This document shows positions 25,475 to 33,431 of a DNA stretch of 64,000 bases, one piece after another (within the stretch, counting starts at the first letter, position 1; every line of letters begins with the position of its first letter). The notes under the pieces were generated by a model. It saw nothing but the letters and a program-made list of their open reading frames with translations. It made no database searches and was not told the DNA's origin. This DNA is from JBBRNH01 sp038230415 (GTDB lineage: Bacteria; Bacteroidota; Bacteroidia; Cytophagales; Spirosomataceae). The position numbers and the translations under genes were made by a program. The stretch spans positions 6,530-70,529 of the forward strand of contig JBBRNH010000021.1 of the NCBI GenBank assembly GCA_038230415.1. Reading direction: 5' to 3'.

Positions 25475-26203
25475 TTGAAGATAATTGCTGCCATCCCTGC
25501 CCGCTACAACGCCAGCCGGTTTCCCGGCAAACTGATGGCCGTGCTGGGCGGCAAAACCGTTATCCGCCGAACCTACGAAGCCACGCTAAACACCGGACTA
25601 TTCGACGATGTGTTTGTGGTGACAGACAGCGACGACATCGAAGTTGAAATCCGGTCCTTTGGCGGTAAAGTCCTGCGGAGTCAGCGCGAACATCAGTCTG
25701 GTAGCGACCGGATTGCCGAAGTGATTGAAACAATGGACGTGGACATTGTGGTGAACGTGCAGGGCGACGAACCCTTCACCCAACGCTCCCCGCTCGAAGC
25801 CGTATTATCAGTCTTTGATGGCCCCGATGCGGCAAGCGTGGACGTGGCAACGCTGGTGCAGTACCTCACCGACCCCGCCTTAATTGCCGACCCCAACTAC
25901 GTGAAAGTAGTCTGCGATGCTGAGGGCCGGGCGTTGTATTTTTCGCGCTCCCCAATTCCGTATCTGCGCGATACCGATGTGCCAGTGCGTTATCTCGAAC
26001 ATATTGGGGTGTATGCGTTCAGAAAACAGGCGTTGCTCGATTTTGCCCGGTGGCCGATGACTCCGCTCGAAGCCGCCGAAAAAATCGAATGCCTGCGCTA
26101 CCTCGAACACGGCAACGTGATTAAAGTGGTCGAAACCAAGTACATGGGTGTTGAGATTGACACGCCGGAAGATTTGGTACGGGCCGAAAAATTGATCGTT
26201 TAA
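25475..26203 (+). CDS. kdsB: 3-deoxy-manno-octulosonate cytidylyltransferase
   Basis: A 242-residue nucleotidyltransferase that couples CTP to Kdo or, given the neighbours, 8-amino-Kdo. The N-terminal 'AAIPARYNASRFPGK' is the CTP-binding signature, followed by 'REHQSGSDRIAEV', 'VNVQGDEPF' and the C-terminal 'GVEIDTPEDLVRAE', all typical of KdsB at standard length. The start is a TTG at 25475 because the conserved region begins right after it and no ATG is available. A hairpin-forming stretch fills the 54-base gap after kdnA. The product acts in the cytoplasm, before WaaA-type transfer onto lipid A. Confidence 0.92.
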   Translation: MKIIAAIPARYNASRFPGKLMAVLGGKTVIRRTYEATLNTGLFDDVFVVTDSDDIEVEIRSFGGKVLRSQREHQSGSDRIAEVIETMDVDIVVNVQGDEPFTQRSPLEAVLSVFDGPDAASVDVATLVQYLTDPALIADPNYVKVVCDAEGRALYFSRSPIPYLRDTDVPVRYLEHIGVYAFRKQALLDFARWPMTPLEAAEKIECLRYLEHGNVIKVVETKYMGVEIDTPEDLVRAEKLIV

Positions 26204-26300
26204 ACACAGAGACACAGAGGTTTCACGAAGAACACGGAGAAAAAAATCAACGCAAGCGAAGCTTCTGTGTACTCTGTAAAATCTTTGTGTCTCTGTGTTT
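26202..26300. repeat. intergenic inverted repeat between kdsB and kdnB
   Basis: 18-base arms (26202-26219 and 26283-26300) match with one mismatch and enclose more CACAGAG/CTCTGTG-type sequence. The left arm includes the kdsB stop codon and the right arm lies 9 bases before the kdnB start, so the element must be transcribed within the operon. This kind of AACACAGAGACACAGAG sequence looks like a dispersed extragenic palindrome. Confidence 0.65.
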
Positions 26301-26309
26301 AGAAAACCT

Positions 26310-27389
26310 ATGAAATTCAGAAACTTCCCGATGGTCGCCAAAGTCGTGTATGGGCGCGGCTGTTTCGACCAACTTGCCGAAATTATCGCCCCGAAACGCC
26401 TGAACGCCGAGGCTCCCTTTATTTTTTTGGTGGATCATTTTTTTGCCAATCACGCGCTTCTGAGCCAAATCCCGCTCACCGGCCCGGATAGAATTATACT
26501 GGCCGATGTGACCCAAGAACCCAAAACAACGCAGGTTGACAAACTCCGCGACGAGTTGCAGGCCGAATTTCCTGCCGGTATTTCGGGCGTGATTGGCATT
26601 GGCGGGGGCAGCACGATGGACTTAGCCAAAGCCGTCTCGCTGATGCTGACCAATCCCGGCTCGTCGGCGGCCTATCAGGGTTGGGATTTGATTCAGAATC
26701 CGGGCGTGTACAAAGTCGGGATTCCGACCTTATCAGGAACGGGTGCGGAAGTGAGCCGCACTACGGTTCTGACCGGCCCCGTCCGTAAACTCGGCCTGAA
26801 CTCTGATTATACGCCCTTCGATCAGATTGTGCTGGACCCCGCGCTGACCGCCAACGCGCCCGCCAACCAACGGTTTTACACCGGAATGGACTGTTATATC
26901 CACTGCATCGAGTCACTGACGGGAACCTACCTGAACGCCTTCAGCCAGAGTTATGGCGAGAAAGCCCTTGAACTGTGCCAGAAAATCTACGTCGAAAAAA
27001 ATACCTGGGACGATGACTGCGACGACGCGCTGATGATGGCTTCGTATCATGGCGGCATGAGCATCGCATATTCGCAAGTGGGTGTGGCTCACGCCGTTAG
27101 CTATGGATTGAGTTATTTATTGGGTACGAAACATGGCGTGGGAAACTGCATTGTGTTTGACCAGTTGCACGAATTTTACCCCGATGGTGTGGCCGAGTTC
27201 AAGCGGATGGTTGCCAAAAACGGCATCGAGATTCCGCAGCACGTCACGGCGGGCCTGACCGATGAGCAGTTCGAGAAGATGGTGGATGTATCGCTGGGAA
27301 TGGCCCCGTTGTGGGAAAACGCCCTCGGCACCGCCTGGCGCGAGCAGATGCCCCGCGAACGGCTGCTGGACTTGTACCGGAAGTTGTGA
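26310..27389 (+). CDS. kdnB: 3-deoxy-manno-octulosonate 8-oxidase, iron-containing alcohol dehydrogenase
   Basis: A 359-residue group III (iron-dependent) alcohol dehydrogenase. 'GVIGIGGGSTMDLAKAV' binds NAD(P), and the metal ligands are expected in 'GMDCYIHCIES' and in the His residues of 'VGVAHAVSYG' and 'GTKHGVGN'. The ATG at 26310 is chosen over a GTG at 26295 that lies inside the inverted repeat. Placed after kdnA and kdsB, it fits KdnB, which oxidises the C8 hydroxyl of Kdo to an aldehyde so that KdnA can aminate it. That step makes an amino-Kdo that adds a positive charge to the LPS core. Confidence 0.88.
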   Translation: MKFRNFPMVAKVVYGRGCFDQLAEIIAPKRLNAEAPFIFLVDHFFANHALLSQIPLTGPDRIILADVTQEPKTTQVDKLRDELQAEFPAGISGVIGIGGGSTMDLAKAVSLMLTNPGSSAAYQGWDLIQNPGVYKVGIPTLSGTGAEVSRTTVLTGPVRKLGLNSDYTPFDQIVLDPALTANAPANQRFYTGMDCYIHCIESLTGTYLNAFSQSYGEKALELCQKIYVEKNTWDDDCDDALMMASYHGGMSIAYSQVGVAHAVSYGLSYLLGTKHGVGNCIVFDQLHEFYPDGVAEFKRMVAKNGIEIPQHVTAGLTDEQFEKMVDVSLGMAPLWENALGTAWREQMPRERLLDLYRKL

Positions 27390-27404
27390 TTGAGTCGGGT
27401 TGCG

Positions 27405-27728
27405 TTATAATTGCGTAACCCGTCCGGCAAACCAAGCCTGCACTTCGGCCAACGACAATTCGCCGGAGGCTGCCGAAAGCGTAAAGTTGGTTAGCAGGTC
27501 GTCATCAACGACAAGATCGTAGCCATTGAGTTGCAAGAACAGCAGGGCTGCTTCAAGCCCCGTTCGCTTGTTGCCATCTTGAAAAATATGGTTGCAGATA
27601 ATGCTGAAGAAGTAAACTCCAGCCTTATCATGAACAGTAGGGTACATCGGTTCGCCAAACAGTTCAGCCTGTACTGCTTCGATCAGATAATCTAAATTCT
27701 CCTCGTGAAGAAAATTCAGGGGCGGCAC
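27405..27728 (-). CDS. doc: Doc/Fic-family toxin, 5' end interrupted by a stop codon
   Basis: The frame from GTG 27728 gives 107 residues with the Fic/Doc core 'NHIFQDGNKRTG' (catalytic His, Asp, Lys, Arg) and 'LYPT'-type segment 'MYPTVHDKAG'. Doc proteins phosphorylate EF-Tu in the known case. The same frame continues upstream to an ATG at 27800 that overlaps the antitoxin stop (TGATG), which would give 131 residues, the usual Doc length. A TAA at 27759-27761 (codon 14) breaks it. The GTG has a good GGAGGA ribosome site, so a shortened toxin may still be made, or the gene may be dead. The missing N-terminal helix is normally part of the fold. Confidence 0.8.
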   Translation of the reverse strand: MPPLNFLHEENLDYLIEAVQAELFGEPMYPTVHDKAGVYFFSIICNHIFQDGNKRTGLEAALLFLQLNGYDLVVDDDLLTNFTLSAASGELSLAEVQAWFAGRVTQL

Positions 27729-27758
27729 AAAATTTCCTCCTACGTCTTTGATTGTCAG

Positions 27759-27800
27759 TTAGTTGATCCGGGTGATGTCTTCTTTGAGCAGGTAATTCAT
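27759..27800 (-). other. detached N-terminal 13 codons of doc
   Basis: Reading from ATG 27800, the peptide MNYLLKEDITRIN ends at TAA 27761-27759; the next in-frame codons (LTIKDVGGNF) run straight into the Doc frame. 'EDITRIN' and 'GGNF' match the usual Doc start in both content and spacing, so this is the original 5' end of the toxin gene. Confidence 0.75.
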
Positions 27801-28045
27801 CAGGCCAGGGCTTTGAACACATTGTGGTATCGCTCAAAATCCCGGTGGATAATCTCGTCTATTTTTTCGGCCCGGCCTGGATTGGCCCCGTCTGGATTAG
27901 TCCGATCAGGTCCTGTTTCGACAGGCTTTACGTCCTGAACGGGTTCTTCTGCGATTTCACGCAAAATGGTTTTGAAGAAAACTTTGTCTTCCCGCATGAT
28001 CTCGCGGATGACTTCTTTGATTTCGGCTCTTTCCAGCGTGTTCAT
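27800..28045 (-). CDS. putative antitoxin paired with Doc
   Basis: An 81-residue acidic, mostly helical protein. Its stop codon overlaps by one base the ATG of the original doc frame, the usual translational coupling of a toxin-antitoxin pair with the antitoxin first. The N-terminal 'RAEIKEVIREIMRED' and C-terminal 'DEIIHRDFERYHNVFKALA' are amphipathic helices joined by a disordered Pro/Asn-rich linker ('ETGPDRTNPDGANPG'). I see no DNA-binding motif of a known antitoxin class, so the assignment rests on position. Confidence 0.65.
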   Translation of the reverse strand: MNTLERAEIKEVIREIMREDKVFFKTILREIAEEPVQDVKPVETGPDRTNPDGANPGRAEKIDEIIHRDFERYHNVFKALA

Positions 28046-28087
28046 AATCAGCGTCTTTTTTGGGTTTAACTATACAACGCACATCTG

Positions 28088-28516
28088 TCATTTTTGATCC
28101 GGCAAGGCGGCTAACCACTGATCCTCTTTGGCCCGCATCGTTTGTTGTTCAGCCGGGGTTTTGTCGCCGTAGCCGCAGAGGTGCAACAGGCCATGCGCCA
28201 TAACGCGGTGCAGTTCGCTCAAAAAATCGGTTTGATGAATCCGCCAGTTGTCGTCAACCCGCTCGATGCTGATAAAAATATCGCCCTCGATTACGCCCTC
28301 GGTCTCGCTGGTATCGAAGGTGATAATGTCGGTATAATAATCATGGTTGAGGTGGTCGCGGTTAATTTGCAGCAGGTATTCATCCGAACAGAAAACATAA
28401 TTTAATTCCCTGATTTTCATGCCCTCCTGTTTGGCCTGCACCGTGAGCCACTGCCGGAGACCGGGCTTTCTCGCCAATTTATAGGCCGTATCTTCGTTAA
28501 AAAACCGTATCATCAT
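28088..28516 (-). CDS. ybeY: endoribonuclease YbeY, rRNA maturation
   Basis: A 142-residue UPF0054 protein. The zinc motif is 'HGLLHLCGYGD': His108 and His112 are the usual ligands, and the third position, His in most YbeY proteins, is Asp118. 'FDTSETEGVIEGDIFIS' is the conserved central segment. YbeY helps process the 16S rRNA 3' end and in ribosome quality control. It is divergent from the T9SS plug gene with only 26 bases between the starts, so the promoters must overlap. Confidence 0.92.
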   Translation of the reverse strand: MMIRFFNEDTAYKLARKPGLRQWLTVQAKQEGMKIRELNYVFCSDEYLLQINRDHLNHDYYTDIITFDTSETEGVIEGDIFISIERVDDNWRIHQTDFLSELHRVMAHGLLHLCGYGDKTPAEQQTMRAKEDQWLAALPDQK

Positions 28517-28542
28517 TCTATCAAATTTACTAACCCGCCCGT

Positions 28543-29838
28543 ATGGTTCGTCTCCTCGCTTTCCTGTTTATTATACATTCTTCATTCTTCATTCTTCACT
28601 CCCTAAAAGCGCAGTCTACCACCGATTTTATTTACGACCCAAAGATTCAGACGGTTTTGCTGTATCCGCAGATTGGCGATCAGGCCGAAAACCCGTCGTT
28701 GTCGCTGAATCCGGCGGTGGTTTCGCAGGACGAAGGCACCGTTTTAGAACTGACTTTCGATGATTTACAGGGGCAGTACCGGCCTTTTCGCGCCCGGCTC
28801 ATTCATTGCAACGCCGATTGGCAGCGTTCGGTGCTGAACGACATCGAGTTTACCTACGAATACAACGACTACGCCATCACCGACTATCAGGTTTCGGTTA
28901 ATACCAAAGTAGCTTATTTTCACTATCGGTTCGCGCTGCCGAAGGTGAAACTGCCCGGAAACTACGTGTTGGTGGTCTATGACGAGCGCGACCGGAACAA
29001 CGTGTATTTTACGCGCCGGTTTTGTAGCTACACCAACCGGGTTTCGCCCTCGGCAACGGTCACGTTCTCGGCCATCCCGAACCGGCAGTTTTATGACCAG
29101 CAAATTAACCTCGCGCTGGCGTATCGGGGCTACCCGGTCAACTCGCCACAGGATGATTTTAAGGTGGTTATCCGGCAAAACTTCCGCGACGATCACATCC
29201 TCACCAACCTTCGGCCCACCAACGTCCGGGCGTTTGACGGTGTCTTGGAATACAACATCCTCGATCAGTCGAACACGATGTCGGGCGGCAATGAGTTTCG
29301 GTTTTTTGATATACGCAACACCATTTCGCGGGGAAATTATATTGACCGGATAGACCGCAACGCCGACCGAAACGTGGCCTTTGTGCAGGCTGACCAGCCC
29401 CGGAGCGGCTCTGTTTATTTCCAGAGCGACGATTTCAACGGCCTGTTCGCCATTGACCAGCGCGATAACCAAAACGGCCCGCTCAGTGCCGATTACGTCG
29501 AAACGGTCTTTACCCTCCGTGCGCCCGAACTGCCCGAAGGCGAAGTATATGTGACGGGGGCTTTTAATTTCTGGCTGCTCAACAACCGTAATCAGATGAT
29601 TTATGAACCCGCTTTGGGTGCGTATCGGGCGCGGATGTTGCTGAAACAGGGCGTTTACAACTACGCCTACGCTGTTCGGCGGGGCGGGCCGAAGCCGGTC
29701 GTGAGCGAATCAGTGGTAGAAGGTGATTATTCGGCCACCGAAAACGAATACGAAGTTTTTGTCTATAACCGCCCGCCAGCCTCCCGTGCCGATCAGTTGG
29801 TAGGCTATGCGCGGATCGGCACGAACCGGCGAAAGTAG
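28543..29838 (+). CDS. type IX secretion system plug protein (DUF5103)
   Basis: A 431-residue exported protein. After a signal peptide ending near 'LKAQS', it has the DUF5103 layout: an N-terminal beta domain with 'YPQIGDQAENPSLSL' and 'PFRARLIHCNADWQ', a middle domain, and a C-terminal domain like carbohydrate-binding or early-set domains ('GEVYVTGAFNFW'). In Flavobacterium johnsoniae such a protein plugs the periplasmic side of the SprA translocon of the type IX system. Presence of this gene implies a T9SS in the genome, though its core genes are not in this window. The signal peptide core is encoded by short tandem DNA repeats (28574-28600). Confidence 0.88.
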   Translation: MVRLLAFLFIIHSSFFILHSLKAQSTTDFIYDPKIQTVLLYPQIGDQAENPSLSLNPAVVSQDEGTVLELTFDDLQGQYRPFRARLIHCNADWQRSVLNDIEFTYEYNDYAITDYQVSVNTKVAYFHYRFALPKVKLPGNYVLVVYDERDRNNVYFTRRFCSYTNRVSPSATVTFSAIPNRQFYDQQINLALAYRGYPVNSPQDDFKVVIRQNFRDDHILTNLRPTNVRAFDGVLEYNILDQSNTMSGGNEFRFFDIRNTISRGNYIDRIDRNADRNVAFVQADQPRSGSVYFQSDDFNGLFAIDQRDNQNGPLSADYVETVFTLRAPELPEGEVYVTGAFNFWLLNNRNQMIYEPALGAYRARMLLKQGVYNYAYAVRRGGPKPVVSESVVEGDYSATENEYEVFVYNRPPASRADQLVGYARIGTNRRK

Positions 29839-29844
29839 TGCGGA

Positions 29845-29929
29845 CGGTATTGGGTTTACAGTTTATGGGGGCTTCGCCGGGGAAAACATATTCATAAGCG
29901 AAGCCCCGTAAACTGTAAACCCAATACCG
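29845..29929. terminator. long inverted repeat between convergent genes, likely two-way terminator
   Basis: Arms 29845-29877 and 29898-29929 pair over about 32 bp with one mismatch and one bulge. It fills most of the gap between the T9SS plug gene and ychF. Its length and content (GTTTACAGTTTA, GGCTTCGC) suggest a dispersed palindromic repeat serving as a terminator for both strands. Confidence 0.65.
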
Positions 29930-29938
29930 AAAACCGTT

Positions 29939-31039
29939 TTACGCGCCGTGCAGAAACTCCATAATATCACCGTCCTGCACCACGTATTCTTTGCCTTCTA
30001 CGGCTAATTTACCCGCTTCCCGAACGGCCCCTTCGGTCTTAAACTGCACAAAGTCAGGGAGTTTGATGACCTGCGCCCGGATAAACTTTTTCTCGAAATC
30101 GGAGTGAATCACGCCGGCGGCCTGTGGTGCTTTCCAGCCGCGTGCGATTGTCCAGGCCCGCACTTCTTTCTCGCCCGCCGTGAAGTATGTAATCAGGCCC
30201 AGAAGCCGGTAACTGGCTTTGATGAGTTTGCTCAGGCCCGATTCGGTCAGGCTGTATTCGCCCAAAAACAGTTCACGCTCGTCGGGGTCTTCCATCTCCG
30301 AAATCTGCGATTCGATGCCCGCTGATATGATGATGACTTCCGCGCCTTCGTCAGCAACGGAGGCTTTAAGTTTATCGGAGTATTGGTTGCCGTTGGGCAG
30401 CGAACCTTCGTCAACGTTAGCCACATAAATTACGGGTTTCACCGTCAGCAGGGCCAGATCACCAATGGCCGATTGGAGTTCGTCGGGCGTGGCCTGCACG
30501 GTTCTGGCACTTTTACCCGCTTCAAGGGCGGCCTTGATTTGTTTCAGGAGTTCAAGTTCGGCTTTGGCGCGGGCATCACCGGCGCGTGCGCCTTTCTCGG
30601 TCTTCTGAATTTTTTTCTCAACCGAGTCTAAATCTTTCAGTTGGAGTTCGGCATCAATAATTTCTTTGTCGAAAACGGGATCAACGCGGCCCTCGACATG
30701 AACGATGTTATCATCTTCAAAACACCGCACGACGTGAACAATGGCATTTACCTCGCGGATGTTTGCCAGAAATTTATTGCCCAAGCCCGCGCCCTGACTC
30801 GCGCCTTTGACCAGCCCGGCAATGTCAACAAACTCGATGATGGTTGGCACGATTCGTTGCGGATTCACCAGCGCTTGCAGCGCGTCGAGCCGTTCGTCAG
30901 GTACGGTCACCACGCCCACGTTGGGTTCGATGGTGCAAAAGGGGTAGTTGGCGGCTTCGGCCTTCCCACTCGAAATGGCATTAAACAGGGTGGATTTGCC
31001 CACGTTTGGCAAGCCCACAATTCCGCATTGTAGTCCCAT
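29939..31039 (-). CDS. ychF: redox-regulated ATPase YchF
   Basis: A 366-residue Obg-family P-loop NTPase. 'GIVGLPNVGKSTLFNA' is the Walker A region, 'FVDIAGLVKGASQGAGLGN' is switch II, and 'NVDEG' replaces the G-protein NKxD motif, explaining ATP preference. The C-terminal TGS domain ends with 'VQDGDIMEFLHGA'. Length and motifs are those of a complete YchF, a universally conserved ribosome-binding stress factor. A TATTTTTG -7 element on the minus strand (31135-31128) is a likely promoter. Confidence 0.96.
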   Translation of the reverse strand: MGLQCGIVGLPNVGKSTLFNAISSGKAEAANYPFCTIEPNVGVVTVPDERLDALQALVNPQRIVPTIIEFVDIAGLVKGASQGAGLGNKFLANIREVNAIVHVVRCFEDDNIVHVEGRVDPVFDKEIIDAELQLKDLDSVEKKIQKTEKGARAGDARAKAELELLKQIKAALEAGKSARTVQATPDELQSAIGDLALLTVKPVIYVANVDEGSLPNGNQYSDKLKASVADEGAEVIIISAGIESQISEMEDPDERELFLGEYSLTESGLSKLIKASYRLLGLITYFTAGEKEVRAWTIARGWKAPQAAGVIHSDFEKKFIRAQVIKLPDFVQFKTEGAVREAGKLAVEGKEYVVQDGDIMEFLHGA

Positions 31040-31137
31040 GAATTTAGTTTTTAGTGGTAAGTGGCACGTGGTACGCTACAGGCATGAAACTTGCCCCTTA
31101 CCACTGAAAACCTGCCACTACTCGTGGCAAAAATACA

Positions 31138-31166
31138 ACAAAAAACCCCCGGCTTTTGGCCGAAGG
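31138..31166 (-). terminator. terminator of the PUR-family gene
   Basis: Read on the minus strand, an 8-bp stem with two G-T pairs (31159-31166 with 31146-31153) is followed by a run of T (31145-31138). It lies 39 bases after the PUR gene stop and overlaps the upstream region of ychF. Confidence 0.6.
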
Positions 31167-31204
31167 TCAGGTTTGGGTTAGGGTAGTCAGGTACTCAGTA
31201 ATGG

Positions 31205-31573
31205 TTATTCCCATTTTAGATCACTGCCCAGATCGTTGAGCGGCTCGCGGACATGACCGTTTTCGTGGGGTTGATGCTCGGGCTGGTGATCGGGCTGATT
31301 GGCAAACTGCTCGAAGTCATAATCGGGCATAAGCTCAGTCTTAACGTAATCAATGGTTTGTTGCAGAGCCTCCACAAATTTATTGAAGTCTTCTTTATAG
31401 ACAAACATTTTGTGTTTTTCGTAGGTGAAGCCGTCGCCCTGCGGCTGTCGTCGGCTCTCGGTGATGGTCAGGTAATAATCATTGGCACGGGTTGATTTAA
31501 CGTCAAAAAAGTACGTGCGTTTCCCTGCTTTCACCCGTTGGGAGTAGATTTTCTCCCGGTCGCGTTCTTCCAC
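31205..31573 (-). CDS. PUR-family DNA/RNA-binding protein (DUF3276)
   Basis: A 122-residue protein with the DUF3276/PUR core: 'IYSQRVKAGKRTYFFDVK', 'YYLTITESRR' and 'MFVYKEDFNKFVEAL', followed by an acidic His/Pro-rich tail. PUR-alpha-like repeats bind single-stranded nucleic acid with a beta-sheet and helix module, and this short form is found in nearly every Bacteroidota genome. The in vivo role is not known. The length fits the family, and the tail after residue 95 is species-specific. Confidence 0.9.
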   Translation of the reverse strand: MEERDREKIYSQRVKAGKRTYFFDVKSTRANDYYLTITESRRQPQGDGFTYEKHKMFVYKEDFNKFVEALQQTIDYVKTELMPDYDFEQFANQPDHQPEHQPHENGHVREPLNDLGSDLKWE

Positions 31574-31691
31574 AATCAGCTTTGGTTTTTAGAAATATTC
31601 GTGAACGCCAAAGTAAGCGGAATCGTATGAGTTCCGAAAGAAAGTTATCAAAATAATTTTTCTATGGCGGGCGAAAGGACACAAAAAACAG

Positions 31692-31720
31692 AAAAGCCGG
31701 GCCAATCTGGCCCGGCCTTT
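31692..31720 (-). terminator. terminator of the beta-barrel protein gene
   Basis: A 12-bp GC-rich stem (31693-31704 with 31708-31720, one bulged base) is followed on the minus strand by a T-rich stretch (CTTTTCTGTTTTTTG). It lies about 70 bases after the stop of the porin-family gene. Confidence 0.8.
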
Positions 31721-31788
31721 ACTTAGCTACTGGTTCAACTTCTCTAACTCACAACTACATACGTTTTTATATTGTCTTTGGACTTCTT

Positions 31789-32493
31789 CTACCGGCCAAT
31801 CGGTATCGAATAGCCGAGCGATACGCCCACACCCCGGTTTCGGGCGTTGACCTGCACCACCGGCACCTGCACTGCCCGCGAAAAACCGTGTTCGTAGCGG
31901 CCTTCCACAAAAAACTTACCCGCTCCGGCATCAATTGCCAGGCCAAGACCGGCCATGCCGCTGATGTCCCACCGATTGAGCGCACCGCCGTAATTCACGT
32001 CAACATCGAGCGGCTGACTCCGAAAAATGCCCGTTGTGCGGCTCCTGACCCGGCCATCCATGGCGTAACTCACCGCCGGGCCAATCAGCAGATAGGGCTG
32101 CACGGGGCCATCGGTAAAATTGATCTTTGCCAGCAACGGCACCTGAAGCTCCTGCGACTGATAAGCCACCCGTGCGCCAATCGGCAGGTTGATGAAACCG
32201 AGGTTGATATCGGTGCTTTCCCGAATCAGGAATCCTTTCTGAATATAGGCCACTTCGGGCCGGAACGACAGATACGTGCTGACCGGAATATCTAAGAAAA
32301 TGGCCCCCGTTGGGCCGGGTGAGGGCTGAAACGTCGGCACAAAGCTCATGTTTTGCAGGAAGGTGGGCTTTGATACCATGCCCCAGTTAGCCCCGCCCCG
32401 CACACCAATCTGAACCTGCGCCACAGTGGGCCGGGCAATCAGCATCGAAACAGCAAAGGCAATAACACCGGGAGTAATGAATCGCTTTAACAT
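31789..32493 (-). CDS. outer-membrane beta-barrel protein (PorT-like family)
   Basis: A 234-residue exported protein with signal peptide ending near 'PTVAQ'. The mature part starts with 'VQIGVRGGANWG', the usual opening of the Bacteroidota outer-membrane beta-barrel family (8-strand, PorT-like). Amphipathic strands alternate to the end ('VGVSLGYSIPIGR'). Function is unknown; members range from structural barrels to secretion accessory proteins. It is divergent from the acyltransferase gene. Confidence 0.85.
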   Translation of the reverse strand: MLKRFITPGVIAFAVSMLIARPTVAQVQIGVRGGANWGMVSKPTFLQNMSFVPTFQPSPGPTGAIFLDIPVSTYLSFRPEVAYIQKGFLIRESTDINLGFINLPIGARVAYQSQELQVPLLAKINFTDGPVQPYLLIGPAVSYAMDGRVRSRTTGIFRSQPLDVDVNYGGALNRWDISGMAGLGLAIDAGAGKFFVEGRYEHGFSRAVQVPVVQVNARNRGVGVSLGYSIPIGR

Positions 32494-32615
32494 GGCGTTA
32501 GGGGCGTTTAAGTTTGTTTACGCCGGTTTGACGCACTATCGGGGGCGAAGGATTAATGGGCCGATTAACTTTTTTTTCGTGTAGATTTACCCATTCCGTT
32601 TGTAGCCCTTAGTCC

Positions 32616-33431
32616 ATGAAGTTTATAAAACCAACCAAGTTCAGCTACCTGCCCCGGTTTCTGGCTCCGCTCGACGTATTGGGTGTTTTTGAGTGCGACC
32701 CTTTCCGTAACTCGTTGCTCGTCAGACGGTTGATTGTCGGAGTCCTGGGGGCCATTATGTACAGCCGCTACACCGTTGTGAACCGGATTAAGATCGAAGG
32801 CACCGAAAACATTGAAGGGCTACCGATCAACAACGTGCTTTTTCTGTCGAATCACCAGACGTACTTTGCCGACGTTATCTGCTTTTTTGAGATTTTCTGC
32901 GCCGTGAAATGGGGTTTCCAGAACACGCTCGTGCCGCCGGTTTATCTGCTTGGCCCCCGCGCCCGGCAGTATTATGTGGCAGCCGCCGAAACGATGCAGA
33001 AGGGGATTTTAGCCCGGATTTTTGCCCAGGGCGGAGCCATCACCATCGAACGGTCGTGGCGGGCCGACGGGCGAGACGTGCAGCGAACGGTGGACACCTC
33101 GGCGGGCGACAAAATCGGAATTGCCCTGAAACACGGCTGGGTGGTGAGTTTTCCGCAGGGAACAACCAAACCCTACGCGCCCGTCCGAAAAGGCACCGCC
33201 CATCTCATTCGTGAGCATGACCCAATTGTTATTCCGGTGGTCATCAACGGGTTCCGGCGGGCATTCGATAAAAAAGGATTGCGGTTCAAGAAACGAAACA
33301 CGCAGTTAAGGGTGCAGTTTAAGCCCCCGCTTATCATCACCGACGATGAATCGTTGGACGACATCGTGGCAAAAGTTCGGGCCGCCATCGAGCAGGACCC
33401 GCCGGAGTGGGTAAAAATGGGAGAAGATTAA
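32616..33431 (+). CDS. 1-acyl-sn-glycerol-3-phosphate acyltransferase-like protein
   Basis: A 271-residue PlsC-type acyltransferase. Motif I reads 'SNHQTYFAD': the His and Asp are separated by five residues, where the common motif has four. Motif III 'FPQGTT' has Gln in place of the usual Glu of FPEGT. 'IPVVINGFRRAF' fits motif IV. The enzyme should transfer a fatty acyl chain to lysophosphatidate or a related lipid at the inner membrane. These deviations may reflect a family branch with another acceptor. The last four bases overlap the convergent oxidoreductase gene. Confidence 0.82.
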   Translation: MKFIKPTKFSYLPRFLAPLDVLGVFECDPFRNSLLVRRLIVGVLGAIMYSRYTVVNRIKIEGTENIEGLPINNVLFLSNHQTYFADVICFFEIFCAVKWGFQNTLVPPVYLLGPRARQYYVAAAETMQKGILARIFAQGGAITIERSWRADGRDVQRTVDTSAGDKIGIALKHGWVVSFPQGTTKPYAPVRKGTAHLIREHDPIVIPVVINGFRRAFDKKGLRFKKRNTQLRVQFKPPLIITDDESLDDIVAKVRAAIEQDPPEWVKMGED

